A stretch of DNA of 22,767 nucleotides from a virus: the IMG/VR virus record IMGVR_UViG_3300032516_005108, positions 1 through 22,767 of that record, one strand, 5' to 3'. The translations under genes were made by a program, and so were the position numbers. The notes beneath the pieces were generated by a model, which saw nothing but the letters and a program-made list of their open reading frames with translations, searched no databases and was not told the origin of the DNA. This document shows, piece after piece, positions 6,101 to 14,658 of the stretch (position 1 is its first letter; each line of letters opens with the position of its first letter).

Positions 6101-8941
6101 TCAAATGCCGTACCCAACCTCTGCGCTTTCCCAAATCTCCCCGGCGCTCCCGTCGAAGTACTCGCCAACCGGCCGCACTCGCACCCGCGCCGCGTACAGC
6201 CGGAAGGAGCCAAACGGACTCGACAGGTAGATCCGCCCCCGCCTGGCCTCGACCAGCGCGAAACTCACCAACACGGTCTTCCGGCCGCCGGTCGCGGCCA
6301 AGTTATCCGTCTTGCGCTGGGAAAGGTTCCCCCCCGGCACGTCGCCATAGAGTGACCAGGTCACCGGCGCCCCCGCGTCGATGTCGAACTCGAGACCGTC
6401 GATCTCCTTGACCTGATCCGTGCCGCAGTCGAACACTCCCGAATCCCAACTCCGCGCCAGGCGTGGCTCCGCCTCCGCGTGCAGGAAAATCCCGTAGATG
6501 ACGACCTCGGTCGTGACCTCGCCATCGAGGAACACCGCCGCGTTATACGCCCGGCGCCCCTTGCCCTCGTTGAGTTGGAAGATCGACGGTGTCCGGATCA
6601 GTGAGTTGATACTCCCGAGTGCCAGCTCCTCCGTCCCATCCGCGAACAGGAGTTTCACCGTGATGCTCGAGCCGCCGGTGTTGTGCTCGATCACCAGGTC
6701 CTCGTACAGCTTCTCGTTGTCCGGCAATCCCTGGTTGTGATACCCGCTCAGGTACCGCAAAGAGAGGGGTTGGCCGGCATCGGTGGTTCCAGACCCGAAG
6801 GCATATGCCCTGCCGCTCGCGCTGCCCGCGACCAGTTCGCCACTTTCGCCCTCCGAGTAGAGTGCGGTGAACCCGCGATCAAGCGCCGCCGCCGTTCGCA
6901 TGGACACCCACTGTTCGCTCTTCGGGTTGTAGACCACCGTAATCGTGGGCCACTGGTGGCCCTCTTCGGGATAAGACAAATACAACAAGTCGTTCGCGTA
7001 GGCCAACACAACGCGTGCACGATACTCCCGTTGCGAACTGATCGGGGGAATCACGATCTCATCCGCCAGGCGTGTGTGCGCCCCCTTGAAGATCGGATCC
7101 AGTTTGTCGGAGACCTTGCGCTCTTTGTCGAAGTCGAAGCTATAGACTCCCTGCGGCCCGGCGAAGTAGTCGAGCGAGCCGGCGTCCGCGACCGCTCCCG
7201 GCCCCAGGATGCCTATGTTGGCATTGGTCTGCTCGATCGTGGCGCCCTCATCGTCCGGATCCCCCAGCAATCGCCAGATCGTGCCTGCCTTGTAGAGAAT
7301 GGCCAGCCGCTTGTGAGTGGTGACGCGCAGGAGCCGCTCGCCATCGTCGCCGATCGGTTCGTGGCTGCCCTCCTCGGTACTCGATCCTGGCCAGCAGCTC
7401 GGCTGATTCACCTTCGTCCACCACAACCAATTCGGATGCACGTCCGACCCGTACGCCAGTAGCTTGCCGAAGTACGGCCCCGCCATCCCCATCGCCGGCG
7501 GCGGCGGATCCCGGTCCGTTTCGAGCATTTTGGCGTTGATCGCGTCCGCGTCCGGCAGCCGGTCCACGTAAGTCGTCGTGACGTTGTCGTTCAGTGTCCC
7601 CACGCGATAGGCCTCGCCCAGCGTGCCGCCGCCGCGGTAGATCTGCCGCTTGGTCACCTGAGGATCGGGACTGACCGGGATCCCGTTCAGAGTGACCGCC
7701 TGTTTATCCACGTGGATGGTCTCACTCGGTGGCCCGGCGTTCGTTTCGTGCCCCTCGGCAGTGTCGAAGCTGACCGCGTAGTAGACATCGCCTTCGATGG
7801 GCGCGTTCAGCCCGCCGTAGAATTGCCACTGGTCGAAGTTGACGTCGCACATGTCCGTGGCGATCACCTGGATCCGAATCGCCGCCACGGTGGACCAGTC
7901 CTTGCCGGCAGTGCTCCCCACCCGGCTGAAGGCCAGGGTCCCCTGGACCTCCTCGCCCAGCACCCGCAGACGCTCTCGAATGGCGTCCATGCGCTGCTGC
8001 TCCCAGCCGGCGCCGTATTCGTCGTAGACCTGCTGGGCGCGCTTCTCCAGGTCGGCCAACTCCTGTTGGAGCGCCGTGTACTCCGAATTGCCGGCGAGGG
8101 CGGCTTGAGCGTCGAAAGCTCGGCGAATCTCGACACAGGTCCAGCCCCAGCGCTGTTCGCTCAAGTGCGCCGGCGTGATGGTCACCCGGTAGTAGTCCCG
8201 GTCGAAGCTGGCATCGCCGCAGTCGATCACCAGGTCGATCTGAGCGATTTTGCTCGGGTCCGAGCAGTTGATCCAGATCCGGCACTTGTCGTCGGCGCGA
8301 TGCTCCCCGTCGATCCCCAGGTCCTTGCTGAGTAGTCGCTCGGCCTGCCAGGTGCCCGCCGGGTTAATCCCGATCCAGAGCGAACTCTCCCCCTCGACCT
8401 TGTTGTCCGTGTCCCAGGACGGGTCATACGGTACCCGGCTGGGGTTGAAGACAGTCCAGTATCCGCCCTCCTCGCTCTGGTTGAAACCCGTGATGACGAC
8501 CGTCTGCTGCGCTCCGGCGCTCACCGCCGGCGCCGTCGTGGGCGCCGCCGCCAACCACTCCGAGCAGGTGTTGCCGTCATCCTTCTTCTGCTTGTTCCGG
8601 TGCATGAACCAGGCGTAACCCTGGAACGAGGCGACGCCGATCGGCTGCCCGTCGTACCCAGAAGCCAGCAAGACAGGCGTCGCGCCGGCGCCGGTCTGCC
8701 GGTAGAGGTCCCCGCCGGAGCCGTAGTAACGCTGCTCGTCCCGCCTGAACAGGGTCCGGACAGCCCCACCTTCCGGGATCTCGACGACCTGGTAGCATCC
8801 CTGGCGCGATCGCAGCGCCCCGGCCTGATCGACGCGCCAATTCTCGATCCACAGCGCGTCCGGCGGTTGCACCAAGTCGCCCGGCGGCAGCAGGTTCCAG
8901 CTCCCGCTCAGGATGCGTTGCGGTTCGCCTTTATAGCTCAC
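6101..8941 (-). CDS. tail nozzle-like protein (gp12/gp10-type, beta-propeller) with inserted domains
   Basis: 946 residues from a GTG start overlapping the previous stop as GTGA. Residues 10-80 show the nozzle-type opening (DALWIENWRVDQAGALRSRQG ... YYGSGGDLYR). Residues 150-390 look like a jelly roll split by a long charged helix pair (about 278-335). Residues 388-465 resemble an FN3-like module ending RQIYRGGGTLGEAYRVGTL...TTTYVD. Residues 485-730 carry propeller-like blades (GKLLAYGSDVHPNWLWW, RLAILYKAGTIWRL, LDYFAGPQGVYSF, YNPKSEQWVSM). Residues 745-830 and 843-946 are two similar beta modules. Such proteins form the hexameric nozzle below the adaptor in short-tailed phages and hold the DNA in. 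At 946 residues it is longer than T7 gp12, owing to the inserts and C-terminal modules. Confidence 0.72.
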   Translation of the reverse strand: MSYKGEPQRILSGSWNLLPPGDLVQPPDALWIENWRVDQAGALRSRQGCYQVVEIPEGGAVRTLFRRDEQRYYGSGGDLYRQTGAGATPVLLASGYDGQPIGVASFQGYAWFMHRNKQKKDDGNTCSEWLAAAPTTAPAVSAGAQQTVVITGFNQSEEGGYWTVFNPSRVPYDPSWDTDNKVEGESSLWIGINPAGTWQAERLLSKDLGIDGEHRADDKCRIWINCSDPSKIAQIDLVIDCGDASFDRDYYRVTITPAHLSEQRWGWTCVEIRRAFDAQAALAGNSEYTALQQELADLEKRAQQVYDEYGAGWEQQRMDAIRERLRVLGEEVQGTLAFSRVGSTAGKDWSTVAAIRIQVIATDMCDVNFDQWQFYGGLNAPIEGDVYYAVSFDTAEGHETNAGPPSETIHVDKQAVTLNGIPVSPDPQVTKRQIYRGGGTLGEAYRVGTLNDNVTTTYVDRLPDADAINAKMLETDRDPPPPAMGMAGPYFGKLLAYGSDVHPNWLWWTKVNQPSCWPGSSTEEGSHEPIGDDGERLLRVTTHKRLAILYKAGTIWRLLGDPDDEGATIEQTNANIGILGPGAVADAGSLDYFAGPQGVYSFDFDKERKVSDKLDPIFKGAHTRLADEIVIPPISSQREYRARVVLAYANDLLYLSYPEEGHQWPTITVVYNPKSEQWVSMRTAAALDRGFTALYSEGESGELVAGSASGRAYAFGSGTTDAGQPLSLRYLSGYHNQGLPDNEKLYEDLVIEHNTGGSSITVKLLFADGTEELALGSINSLIRTPSIFQLNEGKGRRAYNAAVFLDGEVTTEVVIYGIFLHAEAEPRLARSWDSGVFDCGTDQVKEIDGLEFDIDAGAPVTWSLYGDVPGGNLSQRKTDNLAATGGRKTVLVSFALVEARRGRIYLSSPFGSFRLYAARVRVRPVGEYFDGSAGEIWESAEVGYGI

Positions 8942-9588
8942 TGAGCACTCCCCCAGTAAGAGCGGATGACTTCCTCCATCAGCGCCAAGCGCTCATCCAA
9001 GTGCGCAGCGACTTCGGGCATCGCTGCTTCCGATTCTTTCCGACGCGCTTCCGCCAGAATCCCGAAAGTGAAGTAGTCGGCCAGCACCAAGGGCGCGCTC
9101 AGCCAGCGGTTCTCCGGCGTGATCGTCGCTGGGTACCGATGAAAGATCAATGCCAACGTGCCCCCGGCTACGGGTTTCGGATACAGGCGCAGTTGAGTCA
9201 GTCCCAGTTCGCCGCGTGTGATTCGCTCCGGCGTCCGTGCCGTGGTTCGCCACGGGGTATCGAGCGCCTCCAGCTCCTCGACGGTGGCCTCCCGAAGCAG
9301 CGCCCCGCCCAGCGAGGCGTGGATCGTGGACAAGTGCCGCGCTGGCAGGTTGTACACCGCCGTGCCCGCCTCGACCGTCGTGCTCGCGTCCCGAACCACG
9401 AAGAGCCCGGTATTTCTCGCCAGCCGCTGAGCCACCTCGTCCGCGAACTGATACAGCTCCTGCTCGTCCCAGAACACCAGGTCCGCGTATGCCGACCCTC
9501 CCAGCGATGGGATCAGGTCCTCAATCACCCGGCCGACATCGAGGCCAGGGCTGACCGTGCCCTGGCAAAGGAGCAGCACCAGCAGCAT
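8938..9588 (-). CDS. connector/adaptor-like virion protein (third of three)
   Basis: 216 residues. The ATG is 3 bases after the preceding fibre-like gene, with GAGG eight bases upstream. The end overlaps the nozzle-like gene as GTGA, and adaptor next to nozzle is the usual order in podoviruses. The core shows a helix with W, D/E and a downstream Q/E-A motif (DLVFWDEQELYQFADEVAQRLARN, 36-59), then strands (AGTAVYNLPARHLSTIHASL) and a C-terminal helical stretch (APLVLADYFTFGILAEARRKESE). This is the layout of tail-adaptor (gp11/gp4-like) proteins. Oddly, the first 10 residues (MLLVLLLCQG) are strongly hydrophobic with no basic residue. They could be a short membrane-seeking segment, or the real start may be further in, though no better start is visible. 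Confidence 0.6.
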   Translation of the reverse strand: MLLVLLLCQGTVSPGLDVGRVIEDLIPSLGGSAYADLVFWDEQELYQFADEVAQRLARNTGLFVVRDASTTVEAGTAVYNLPARHLSTIHASLGGALLREATVEELEALDTPWRTTARTPERITRGELGLTQLRLYPKPVAGGTLALIFHRYPATITPENRWLSAPLVLADYFTFGILAEARRKESEAAMPEVAAHLDERLALMEEVIRSYWGSAQ

Positions 9589-9591
9589 GGC

Positions 9592-11154
9592 TCAGACCTC
9601 GTAACCCTCCAGAGTGACGTCACCCGCTGCGGTGGCCCCGGTCGAGTACCGCAGAATGTTGTTGACCGCCCCAGAGGGGCACAAGTGCGGGAACGGAATC
9701 ACGATCGTGCTCAGCGGCGGCATCCCCTGGTAGATCATGTTGGCTGCGGCGTCCGTGTTGTCGAAAATCTTCAGCAGGGCGCCCGCCGCGGTCGGCGTGA
9801 TGATCATGTGCGTGATTACCCAGCGCTTGCCGCCCGCCGGCGTCCAGACGGCGGTTGCCGTCTCGAGAGCGCCGTAGGTGAACGCCTTGCGGACTCGGGT
9901 TCGCCCGAGCGGCGCGTACTCGGTCGGCGCCGGATTCGAGTCGCTGAACGCCGCCCCAGCCTCGTCCACCACCCCGACCTTCTGCACACCCGCCGCTGCG
10001 GTGACCACAGCGTCTCCGCCGACCTGCTTCAGGTTCTCGTTCCAGGGCGTCGCGTTGGCCGTGCCCTGATTCGCCGTCACAGTCCCCGACACCGGCACCG
10101 CGCTCTGATCGCTGGCGATCACCACCGGCGTCGATGACGCCATCACCTTCTGGCCCAGGGTGTTCACTCGCGCCTGGAAGCCGGCCTCGGTCAAGAGCGT
10201 CCCCACCGTCCCGATATTCGCGGTCACCGTGCCGCTCACCGGCTGCGTCGTGCTGCCGGTCGGATCCACGCGCACCGGCGCCCCTGCCGTCCCGATCTCT
10301 GTCCCCGCCACGTTCCGCAGGTTGACGTGGATCGCCCGTTTCGCCGTGATCCGCGCCGCCGCCGCCTGGTCTTCGGTCGGATCGCTCGAGATGGCCTCGT
10401 TGTAGACCCCGCCGATCACCTCGAATTTGCCGGTGCCCTCGACAAACGCCGCTTTGTCGGTCTGCGCCGAGCTGCCGACCGCCTGCACTATGTCCACCTT
10501 CAGCGCCTTGGCGGCGCCGACTGTCGAGATCCCCACCGTGTCGGTGCCATCGCTCAGCTTCACCGGCCAGGCGTTCGCCACCACGGCGGCCGTGCCCTGA
10601 TTCGCGGTCACTGTGCCCGAGACGGGGTGAGTCACTCCACTGCCGTCCACCGCCAGCCGGCCGCTTACCAGCGCCGGCGGGAGTTGGGCCGCCACAGGCG
10701 CGTCGTAGAACGCCGCGCCAGTGCTGAGACGCACGGCGTGAGGTGTGGCGAACGCGACGTGCTCTTGGGCCGCGCCAGTCGGCAACGGCAGAGTCGCAGC
10801 GCTCACCGGCTGGGTATCGCTCGGCGTGGTGGCCTTGTAGAATGCCGACCCGTCGGTCAACCGGGCGGCATGGGGCGTGGCAGCCGCCACGTGCTCCTGC
10901 GCCGGCGCCGCCGGGATCTTGTCCGTCCCGGTCTTGATCGCCGCCACGGTCGCCTCGGTGGCCGCGCCGCTGGGAAGGTTAGATCGGGTGATTTCCACGG
11001 CCAGGCCGTAAGTCGCGTCCGCGGGGACCAGCGTCTCGTCGCCGTCGGCGCTGACCGCCAGCTTCACCACCTGCATGTGCGCGCCGGAGACGGAACCTAC
11101 ATCCGTCTTCGCCAGCGCGCCTACCCCTGGCGTGATTGCGAGGTTGTCAGGCAT
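9592..11154 (-). CDS. fibre-like virion protein with PVSGTVTAN repeats
   Basis: 520 residues from an ATG with AAGGAG four bases upstream; it overlaps the previous gene by 8 bases. Low-complexity A/T/V/G-rich shaft. The phage-fibre motif PVSGTVTAN(Q/I)GT occurs three times (near 177, 305 and 354), and EHVAxATPHAxRLxxGxAFY occurs twice (87-106 and 131-150). Residues 416-520 form a distinct C-terminal beta domain (KAFTYGALETATAVWTPAGGKRWVITHM ... ending VTLEGYEV), likely the tip or trimerising head. Proteins of this type in phage structural clusters are annotated as tail fibres or virion proteins. Attachment point and receptor are unknown. Lying between two adaptor-like genes suggests it is mounted near the head-tail junction. 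Confidence 0.65.
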   Translation of the reverse strand: MPDNLAITPGVGALAKTDVGSVSGAHMQVVKLAVSADGDETLVPADATYGLAVEITRSNLPSGAATEATVAAIKTGTDKIPAAPAQEHVAAATPHAARLTDGSAFYKATTPSDTQPVSAATLPLPTGAAQEHVAFATPHAVRLSTGAAFYDAPVAAQLPPALVSGRLAVDGSGVTHPVSGTVTANQGTAAVVANAWPVKLSDGTDTVGISTVGAAKALKVDIVQAVGSSAQTDKAAFVEGTGKFEVIGGVYNEAISSDPTEDQAAAARITAKRAIHVNLRNVAGTEIGTAGAPVRVDPTGSTTQPVSGTVTANIGTVGTLLTEAGFQARVNTLGQKVMASSTPVVIASDQSAVPVSGTVTANQGTANATPWNENLKQVGGDAVVTAAAGVQKVGVVDEAGAAFSDSNPAPTEYAPLGRTRVRKAFTYGALETATAVWTPAGGKRWVITHMIITPTAAGALLKIFDNTDAAANMIYQGMPPLSTIVIPFPHLCPSGAVNNILRYSTGATAAGDVTLEGYEV

Positions 11155-11839
11155 GATTCTCCTTCACCCGGAACAGCCGGGACACGTCGAACCGCTCCAG
11201 TTCAATCGGGATCTTGTCGTACCCCTGCCCAATGTTCCGCGCCCGCACGTGGTTCCCGAGCTTCTGGGCGTCCCCCAGGAACCGCTGAAACCGCGGCAAC
11301 GTCTTGGCGAGTTGCTGCGCGCCCTCTTTGAGGCTCAACCGCGGAATCACGTAGTCGATCAGGCTCGAGTGGTACTCCGCGGGAATCTCCGGTACATCCC
11401 CTGGCAGGCTCAGGGTCGCTGGCGCTCGGGCGTAGACCAAGTCCAGGCTCTGCCCATCCGCACTCGGATGCGGCCACAGCGCCACCAAGTCGAACCCCAG
11501 CGCCGCGTACCGCTCGGGGGTCCCTGTGGCGCTCTGCCACGTCGAGGACCTGGCGTCCAGTTCGCTGAGCCGCGCCGGCCTCACCCGGGCCTGCGTGCTG
11601 TGCGCCAGCACCCGTAGCGGCACGATCCAGTCCGGATAGCTCGCGCCCATACTGTGAAACGTCAAACCGGCACCCAGCGGGTAGATGGCGCTCGTCTCCA
11701 GGCACAACGTCAGCAGCACGAACACGCGCTGCGCCTCGTTGAGCGCCGCCAGGAACTCCACCGGCGTCCAGAACCGCGGACTAAGCCCGTCTTCGTCCAA
11801 CCGCTTCATCGCCCGCCCCTGAAGTTGCTCGACCGTCAT
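11147..11839 (-). CDS. connector/adaptor-like virion protein (second of three)
   Basis: 230 residues from the ATG at 11839. The open frame extends further upstream, but that part lies in a gap and then shadows the preceding gene. MTVEQLQGRAMKRLDEDGLSPRFWTP opens with the pattern common to phage connector-like proteins, followed by EFLAALNEAQRVFVLLTLCLE (27-47). Middle strands (YPDWIVPLRVLAHS) and a long C-terminal helical part (YHSSLIDYVIPRLSLKEGAQQLAKTLPRFQRFLGDAQKLG) follow. This fits a head-tail connector or tail-adaptor family. The ribosome binding site is weak. The gene starts 59 bases after the previous stop and ends inside the next gene by 8 bases. Specific gp numbering cannot be given from sequence alone. 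Confidence 0.6.
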   Translation of the reverse strand: MTVEQLQGRAMKRLDEDGLSPRFWTPVEFLAALNEAQRVFVLLTLCLETSAIYPLGAGLTFHSMGASYPDWIVPLRVLAHSTQARVRPARLSELDARSSTWQSATGTPERYAALGFDLVALWPHPSADGQSLDLVYARAPATLSLPGDVPEIPAEYHSSLIDYVIPRLSLKEGAQQLAKTLPRFQRFLGDAQKLGNHVRARNIGQGYDKIPIELERFDVSRLFRVKENHA

Positions 11840-11898
11840 AATCCCGTTCTCGCGAGTGCCATCTCTGCTCCTGCGCCGCAAGGCGCCCCGCCGCGCGG

Positions 11899-12780
11899 TT
11901 AGCGCCTCCGGCTGCCTCGGGCGGCCGCCTCCCGGAAGTGCCGCGTAAACCGATCCGCCATCTTGATCCGCACCGGCCCTTTCCGCCGGGCGTCTGCCAG
12001 CGCCATGCCGGCGACCAGTTTGTCGAACCGGGCCTCGGAGAACTGCGCCCCGACGTAGTCCTCCCGATGCGCCAGAATGTTCGCCCACACGCCGGCGACC
12101 AGCGCCGCCGGCCTCAGCCAGGGCAGCAGAGTCGCCGACGTCGTGCCCGCGGAGAGCGCCGCCTGGTCCGCCACGTAGGTAATGGGCAAACCCTTGGCAG
12201 CGTCTGGGATCGGGTACAGCTCCACCTGCATCCGAGGCGGATCGCTCGTGTCGTCCATGTAGGGCGCCCAAATCGCCGGGTTGCCCGTGGCCGGCCGGTT
12301 CGGGAAGCTCGCATCGAGCTGGCTCCGGCTGAACCGCCCCAACCCGCCGGGCGGATCCAGGCTCCGGACGTCCTCCAGAATCCGGCAATCCGCTGGCAAC
12401 GGATAGACGCTCTGGAAGATCGCGTACCCCGCCGCGGCATCAGTACTGCCCTCGTACGGCCGGTCCAGCGTCCCCGTGGTGTCGCCCGTCCGCGTGAACT
12501 CGTAGTACTCGTTCCGGCCAGTCACCCGAAACCCGCGGCCCGTCATCCCCGCAGTCCACACCGTGGCCGTCCCCGTCACTCCGGTGCTGCCCTCGGTCAC
12601 CGCCACCGTGCCTGTCTCGTACGGCGCCACGGTCTCAAGCACGCTCTCGATCTTCAACCGCTCCCACTGGAGCCGGTCCAGGATCTCCGCGTACCGCCCG
12701 TCAATCCAAGCATCGAGTAAGTCCGGATCAACCCCTGGCGCCGACTTGGTGAGCACTAACCTGAGTTGCCCGTAAGTCAC
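11899..12780 (-). CDS. tail adaptor-like protein (gp11/gp4-type) with inserted beta domain
   Basis: 293 residues from a GTG start overlapping the previous stop as GTGA. The N-terminus (LRLVLTKSAPGVDPDLLDAW, then DGRYAEILDRLQWERL) is the adaptor-type helix pair with a conserved W. Residues 54-130 form a small beta domain (TGTVAVTEGSTGVTGTATVW ... LDRPYEGST ... VYPLPADCR) that recurs in phage connector proteins. The remainder returns to strands and helices (MQVELYPIPDAAKGLPITYV, then LPWLRPAALVAGVWANILAHRED), ending in a basic tail (FREAAARGSRRR). It probably sits between portal and nozzle and seals the packaged DNA. Assignment rests on fold-level pattern and position. Confidence 0.65.
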   Translation of the reverse strand: MTYGQLRLVLTKSAPGVDPDLLDAWIDGRYAEILDRLQWERLKIESVLETVAPYETGTVAVTEGSTGVTGTATVWTAGMTGRGFRVTGRNEYYEFTRTGDTTGTLDRPYEGSTDAAAGYAIFQSVYPLPADCRILEDVRSLDPPGGLGRFSRSQLDASFPNRPATGNPAIWAPYMDDTSDPPRMQVELYPIPDAAKGLPITYVADQAALSAGTTSATLLPWLRPAALVAGVWANILAHREDYVGAQFSEARFDKLVAGMALADARRKGPVRIKMADRFTRHFREAAARGSRRR

Positions 12781-12998
12781 TTGAACACCTTCCCTCCGGG
12801 CGGTGCCCCTGGCCGAAACAGGTCCGTGGCTCCAGCCCCTTCCCCGTAGCGCAGCAGATCGCCCGTGCCGGTGATGAGCGCCCGGAAAATGCGGTGCGCC
12901 GATTCCGGCGGCGCTGGAGCGCCCACACTCAGCCCATGCGTCGCCAGGTAGTGGACCCCTCCGAACCCGATCCCCCAGGCCAGCAAGGCGCTGATCAT
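12777..12998 (-). CDS. small protein with one hydrophobic N-terminal segment
   Basis: 73 residues, coupled at both ends (ATGA with the gene before, GTGA with the gene after), which argues that it is a real gene. Residues 2-20 are hydrophobic and glycine-rich (ISALLAWGIGFGGVHYLAT) and could span or touch a membrane. The rest is polar, with G/P-rich stretches. It has no positively charged N-terminal residue, so it is not a classic signal peptide. It could be a small virion component or a membrane protein acting at infection or lysis; nothing in the sequence decides between these. No family recognised. Confidence 0.6.
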   Translation of the reverse strand: MISALLAWGIGFGGVHYLATHGLSVGAPAPPESAHRIFRALITGTGDLLRYGEGAGATDLFRPGAPPGGKVFK

Positions 12999-13567
12999 GT
13001 CGCCCTCACCCGCGACGTCGGGGCCACCGCGTCATCCATCGTGAAGGTCATCGCCTCCGTGCTGCCATCCAACTTCTTGGCGCTGATCGTGAGCCCGGCG
13101 ATCCCGAACTGCGCCAGTGCGGCCCAGATCATGTATTGCATCTGTCCCCAGGTCGGCACCGCGCCGTCCGCCGCGTAGCTCTCCTCGGGCAGCGTGCGCG
13201 CCCCGTGCGCGTCCGCCACCGCGTTGCGCTCCCCAGCGGTCAGCGTCATCGCTGCCCCTGGCGCCGCCGCAGCCTTCGCAGCATCGTAAGCCGCCGTCAA
13301 CGCCCCGACCGGCGCCTCCACCACCTGGTCGCACATGTCCAGATCGTCCGCGCCCGCGGCCGTGAAGTGGTACGCCAGTTCTCCGAGCGTCTCGGTGTCA
13401 ATCACCGTGAGCAGCACCTTGTACCAGCCCGAGCCGATCTCACTCACCGCGCCAGCCGCCGCGCCAAACGCCGCCCCAGCCTTCGAGATCGTCACTACCG
13501 GCGAAAGGCCCGTCGCCCCGAGGCAGAACGGACGTGGATATACCGTGCTCTGCGCAATCAGGCTCAT
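12995..13567 (-). CDS. beta-rich virion protein of unknown function
   Basis: 190 residues; ATG start overlaps the previous stop (ATGA). Residues 10-80 carry a pattern met in phage structural clusters: FCLGATGLSPVVTISKAG, then EIGSGWYKVLLTVIDTETLGELAYHFTAAGAD. This is an Ig-like beta domain. A central helix region (ALTAAYDAAKAAAAPGAAMTLT) and a further short beta region (GLTISAKKLDGSTEAMTF) follow. It lies between the export-signal fibre-like protein and the small hydrophobic protein, immediately upstream of the adaptor set. It is likely a minor virion or fibre-base subunit. Function unknown. Confidence 0.6.
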   Translation of the reverse strand: MSLIAQSTVYPRPFCLGATGLSPVVTISKAGAAFGAAAGAVSEIGSGWYKVLLTVIDTETLGELAYHFTAAGADDLDMCDQVVEAPVGALTAAYDAAKAAAAPGAAMTLTAGERNAVADAHGARTLPEESYAADGAVPTWGQMQYMIWAALAQFGIAGLTISAKKLDGSTEAMTFTMDDAVAPTSRVRAT

Positions 13568-14658
13568 TGGACTGTGAAAAAGCCTCCGCCCCCGACGTAG
13601 ATCGCATCCAACAGCAACGCCACCGCTGGCCGACTCGCCCGGTCTGTCGTCCCCCCTGAGCCTTTGGTCACTTGGTAGATGCCGTCGCCGTACTCCGCCA
13701 TGACTGCCATACGCGCCTGAGAGGTGAAGGCCATTCGAGCGGCCGTGATGTTGTTGACGTTCTCGGCCCGCATGGTCACGTCGTACTGGCTCCCCCGGGT
13801 GATGACGACCGGGGTTAGTAGAGGCATGGTGAAGCGGGCGACGCTGGCCGATGTCTCTGCGCAGTTGTACACAGCCGTCGCGCCGATCTCAGTACCGGTC
13901 GAATTGTAGATCCTGCCACTATAGGCGCTGCCAGCGGTGCACGCGAGCCCTGGGAGCCAGTAGATGGCGGCGACCCTGCCGGTGTAGGCCGAACTCCCGA
14001 TGCGGATGCCGTACTCGGTCTGCGTCGAGCCGGAGTTGTAGTTCGTGGCGGTGGCCGCGTACCCGTCCGCGAACCCAGGGTGGCAGAGCGGGTACTCGAC
14101 TCCGCCTACGGTGATCGAGGCCCAGTTTGCGAAGCCGCTCTTACTTCCCCACGCTCCGGCATCCTTGGTGATCCTGTACCCCCAATAGACGTAGTGCGCT
14201 ATGTTTGCCCCGTACGCGATCTGGAGATTGCCTGCCGTGCCGGTGAACTGGACCACCAGGGCGACCAGATCCCCCTTGGTCGCCCCGAACGCGGTGAAGG
14301 CTTCCGAGTACTCCGTCGCAGACGTGACTGCGGCACGGGTGGTGGTCGCGTTGGCATGGTACGGAGTCCCGGTTGGCTGCCCCGTACCGCTGTCCACAGT
14401 CTCTAGCTGAATCGTCAGCGACTGCGACGAGGTGACGGTCCCAGTGCGCCAGCCGACGCCAGTGACGTTGCCCGTGGCGGGCATGTGAAACACCATCGCG
14501 CACACGTCATTCGCCGCGACCTCGTTCAGGGTGCAGGTGACGAGCGTGGAGTTCTGCCCGTAGATGGTGGGATAGCTCAGGTAGGCCCGGGAAATCTCCA
14601 GCAACTGGCCCACCAACGACCCCACGAACAAGAGACAGATCAGAAACCGCGTCATCAT
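13564..14658 (-). CDS. tail-associated beta-sandwich protein with N-terminal signal peptide
   Basis: 364 residues from the ATG at 14658, chosen because GGAGG lies five bases upstream and the start overlaps the previous stop as ATGA; longer readings only shadow the neighbour. Residues 1-18 (MMTRFLICLLFVGSLVGQ) have the layout of a Sec signal peptide: a basic residue, a hydrophobic core, then a small-residue end. The mature part holds two similar beta-sandwich halves, with NVTGVGWRTGTVTSSQSLTI and YHANATTTRAAVTSATEY in the first. The second has EYGIRIGSSAYTGRVAAIYW, SGRIYNSTGTEI, RGSQYDVTMRAE and RPAVALLLDAIYVGGGG. Such two-lobed proteins occur beside fibre genes in environmental phages. A role in host attachment is plausible but not shown. 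The export signal is unusual for a virion protein. Confidence 0.62.
   Translation of the reverse strand: MMTRFLICLLFVGSLVGQLLEISRAYLSYPTIYGQNSTLVTCTLNEVAANDVCAMVFHMPATGNVTGVGWRTGTVTSSQSLTIQLETVDSGTGQPTGTPYHANATTTRAAVTSATEYSEAFTAFGATKGDLVALVVQFTGTAGNLQIAYGANIAHYVYWGYRITKDAGAWGSKSGFANWASITVGGVEYPLCHPGFADGYAATATNYNSGSTQTEYGIRIGSSAYTGRVAAIYWLPGLACTAGSAYSGRIYNSTGTEIGATAVYNCAETSASVARFTMPLLTPVVITRGSQYDVTMRAENVNNITAARMAFTSQARMAVMAEYGDGIYQVTKGSGGTTDRASRPAVALLLDAIYVGGGGFFTVQ

Noticed and set aside
9001-10137. A 378-codon plus-strand open frame over the adaptor and fibre-like genes
   Set aside because: It spans two well-supported minus-strand genes, has arginine-rich shadow composition and no credible ribosome binding site.
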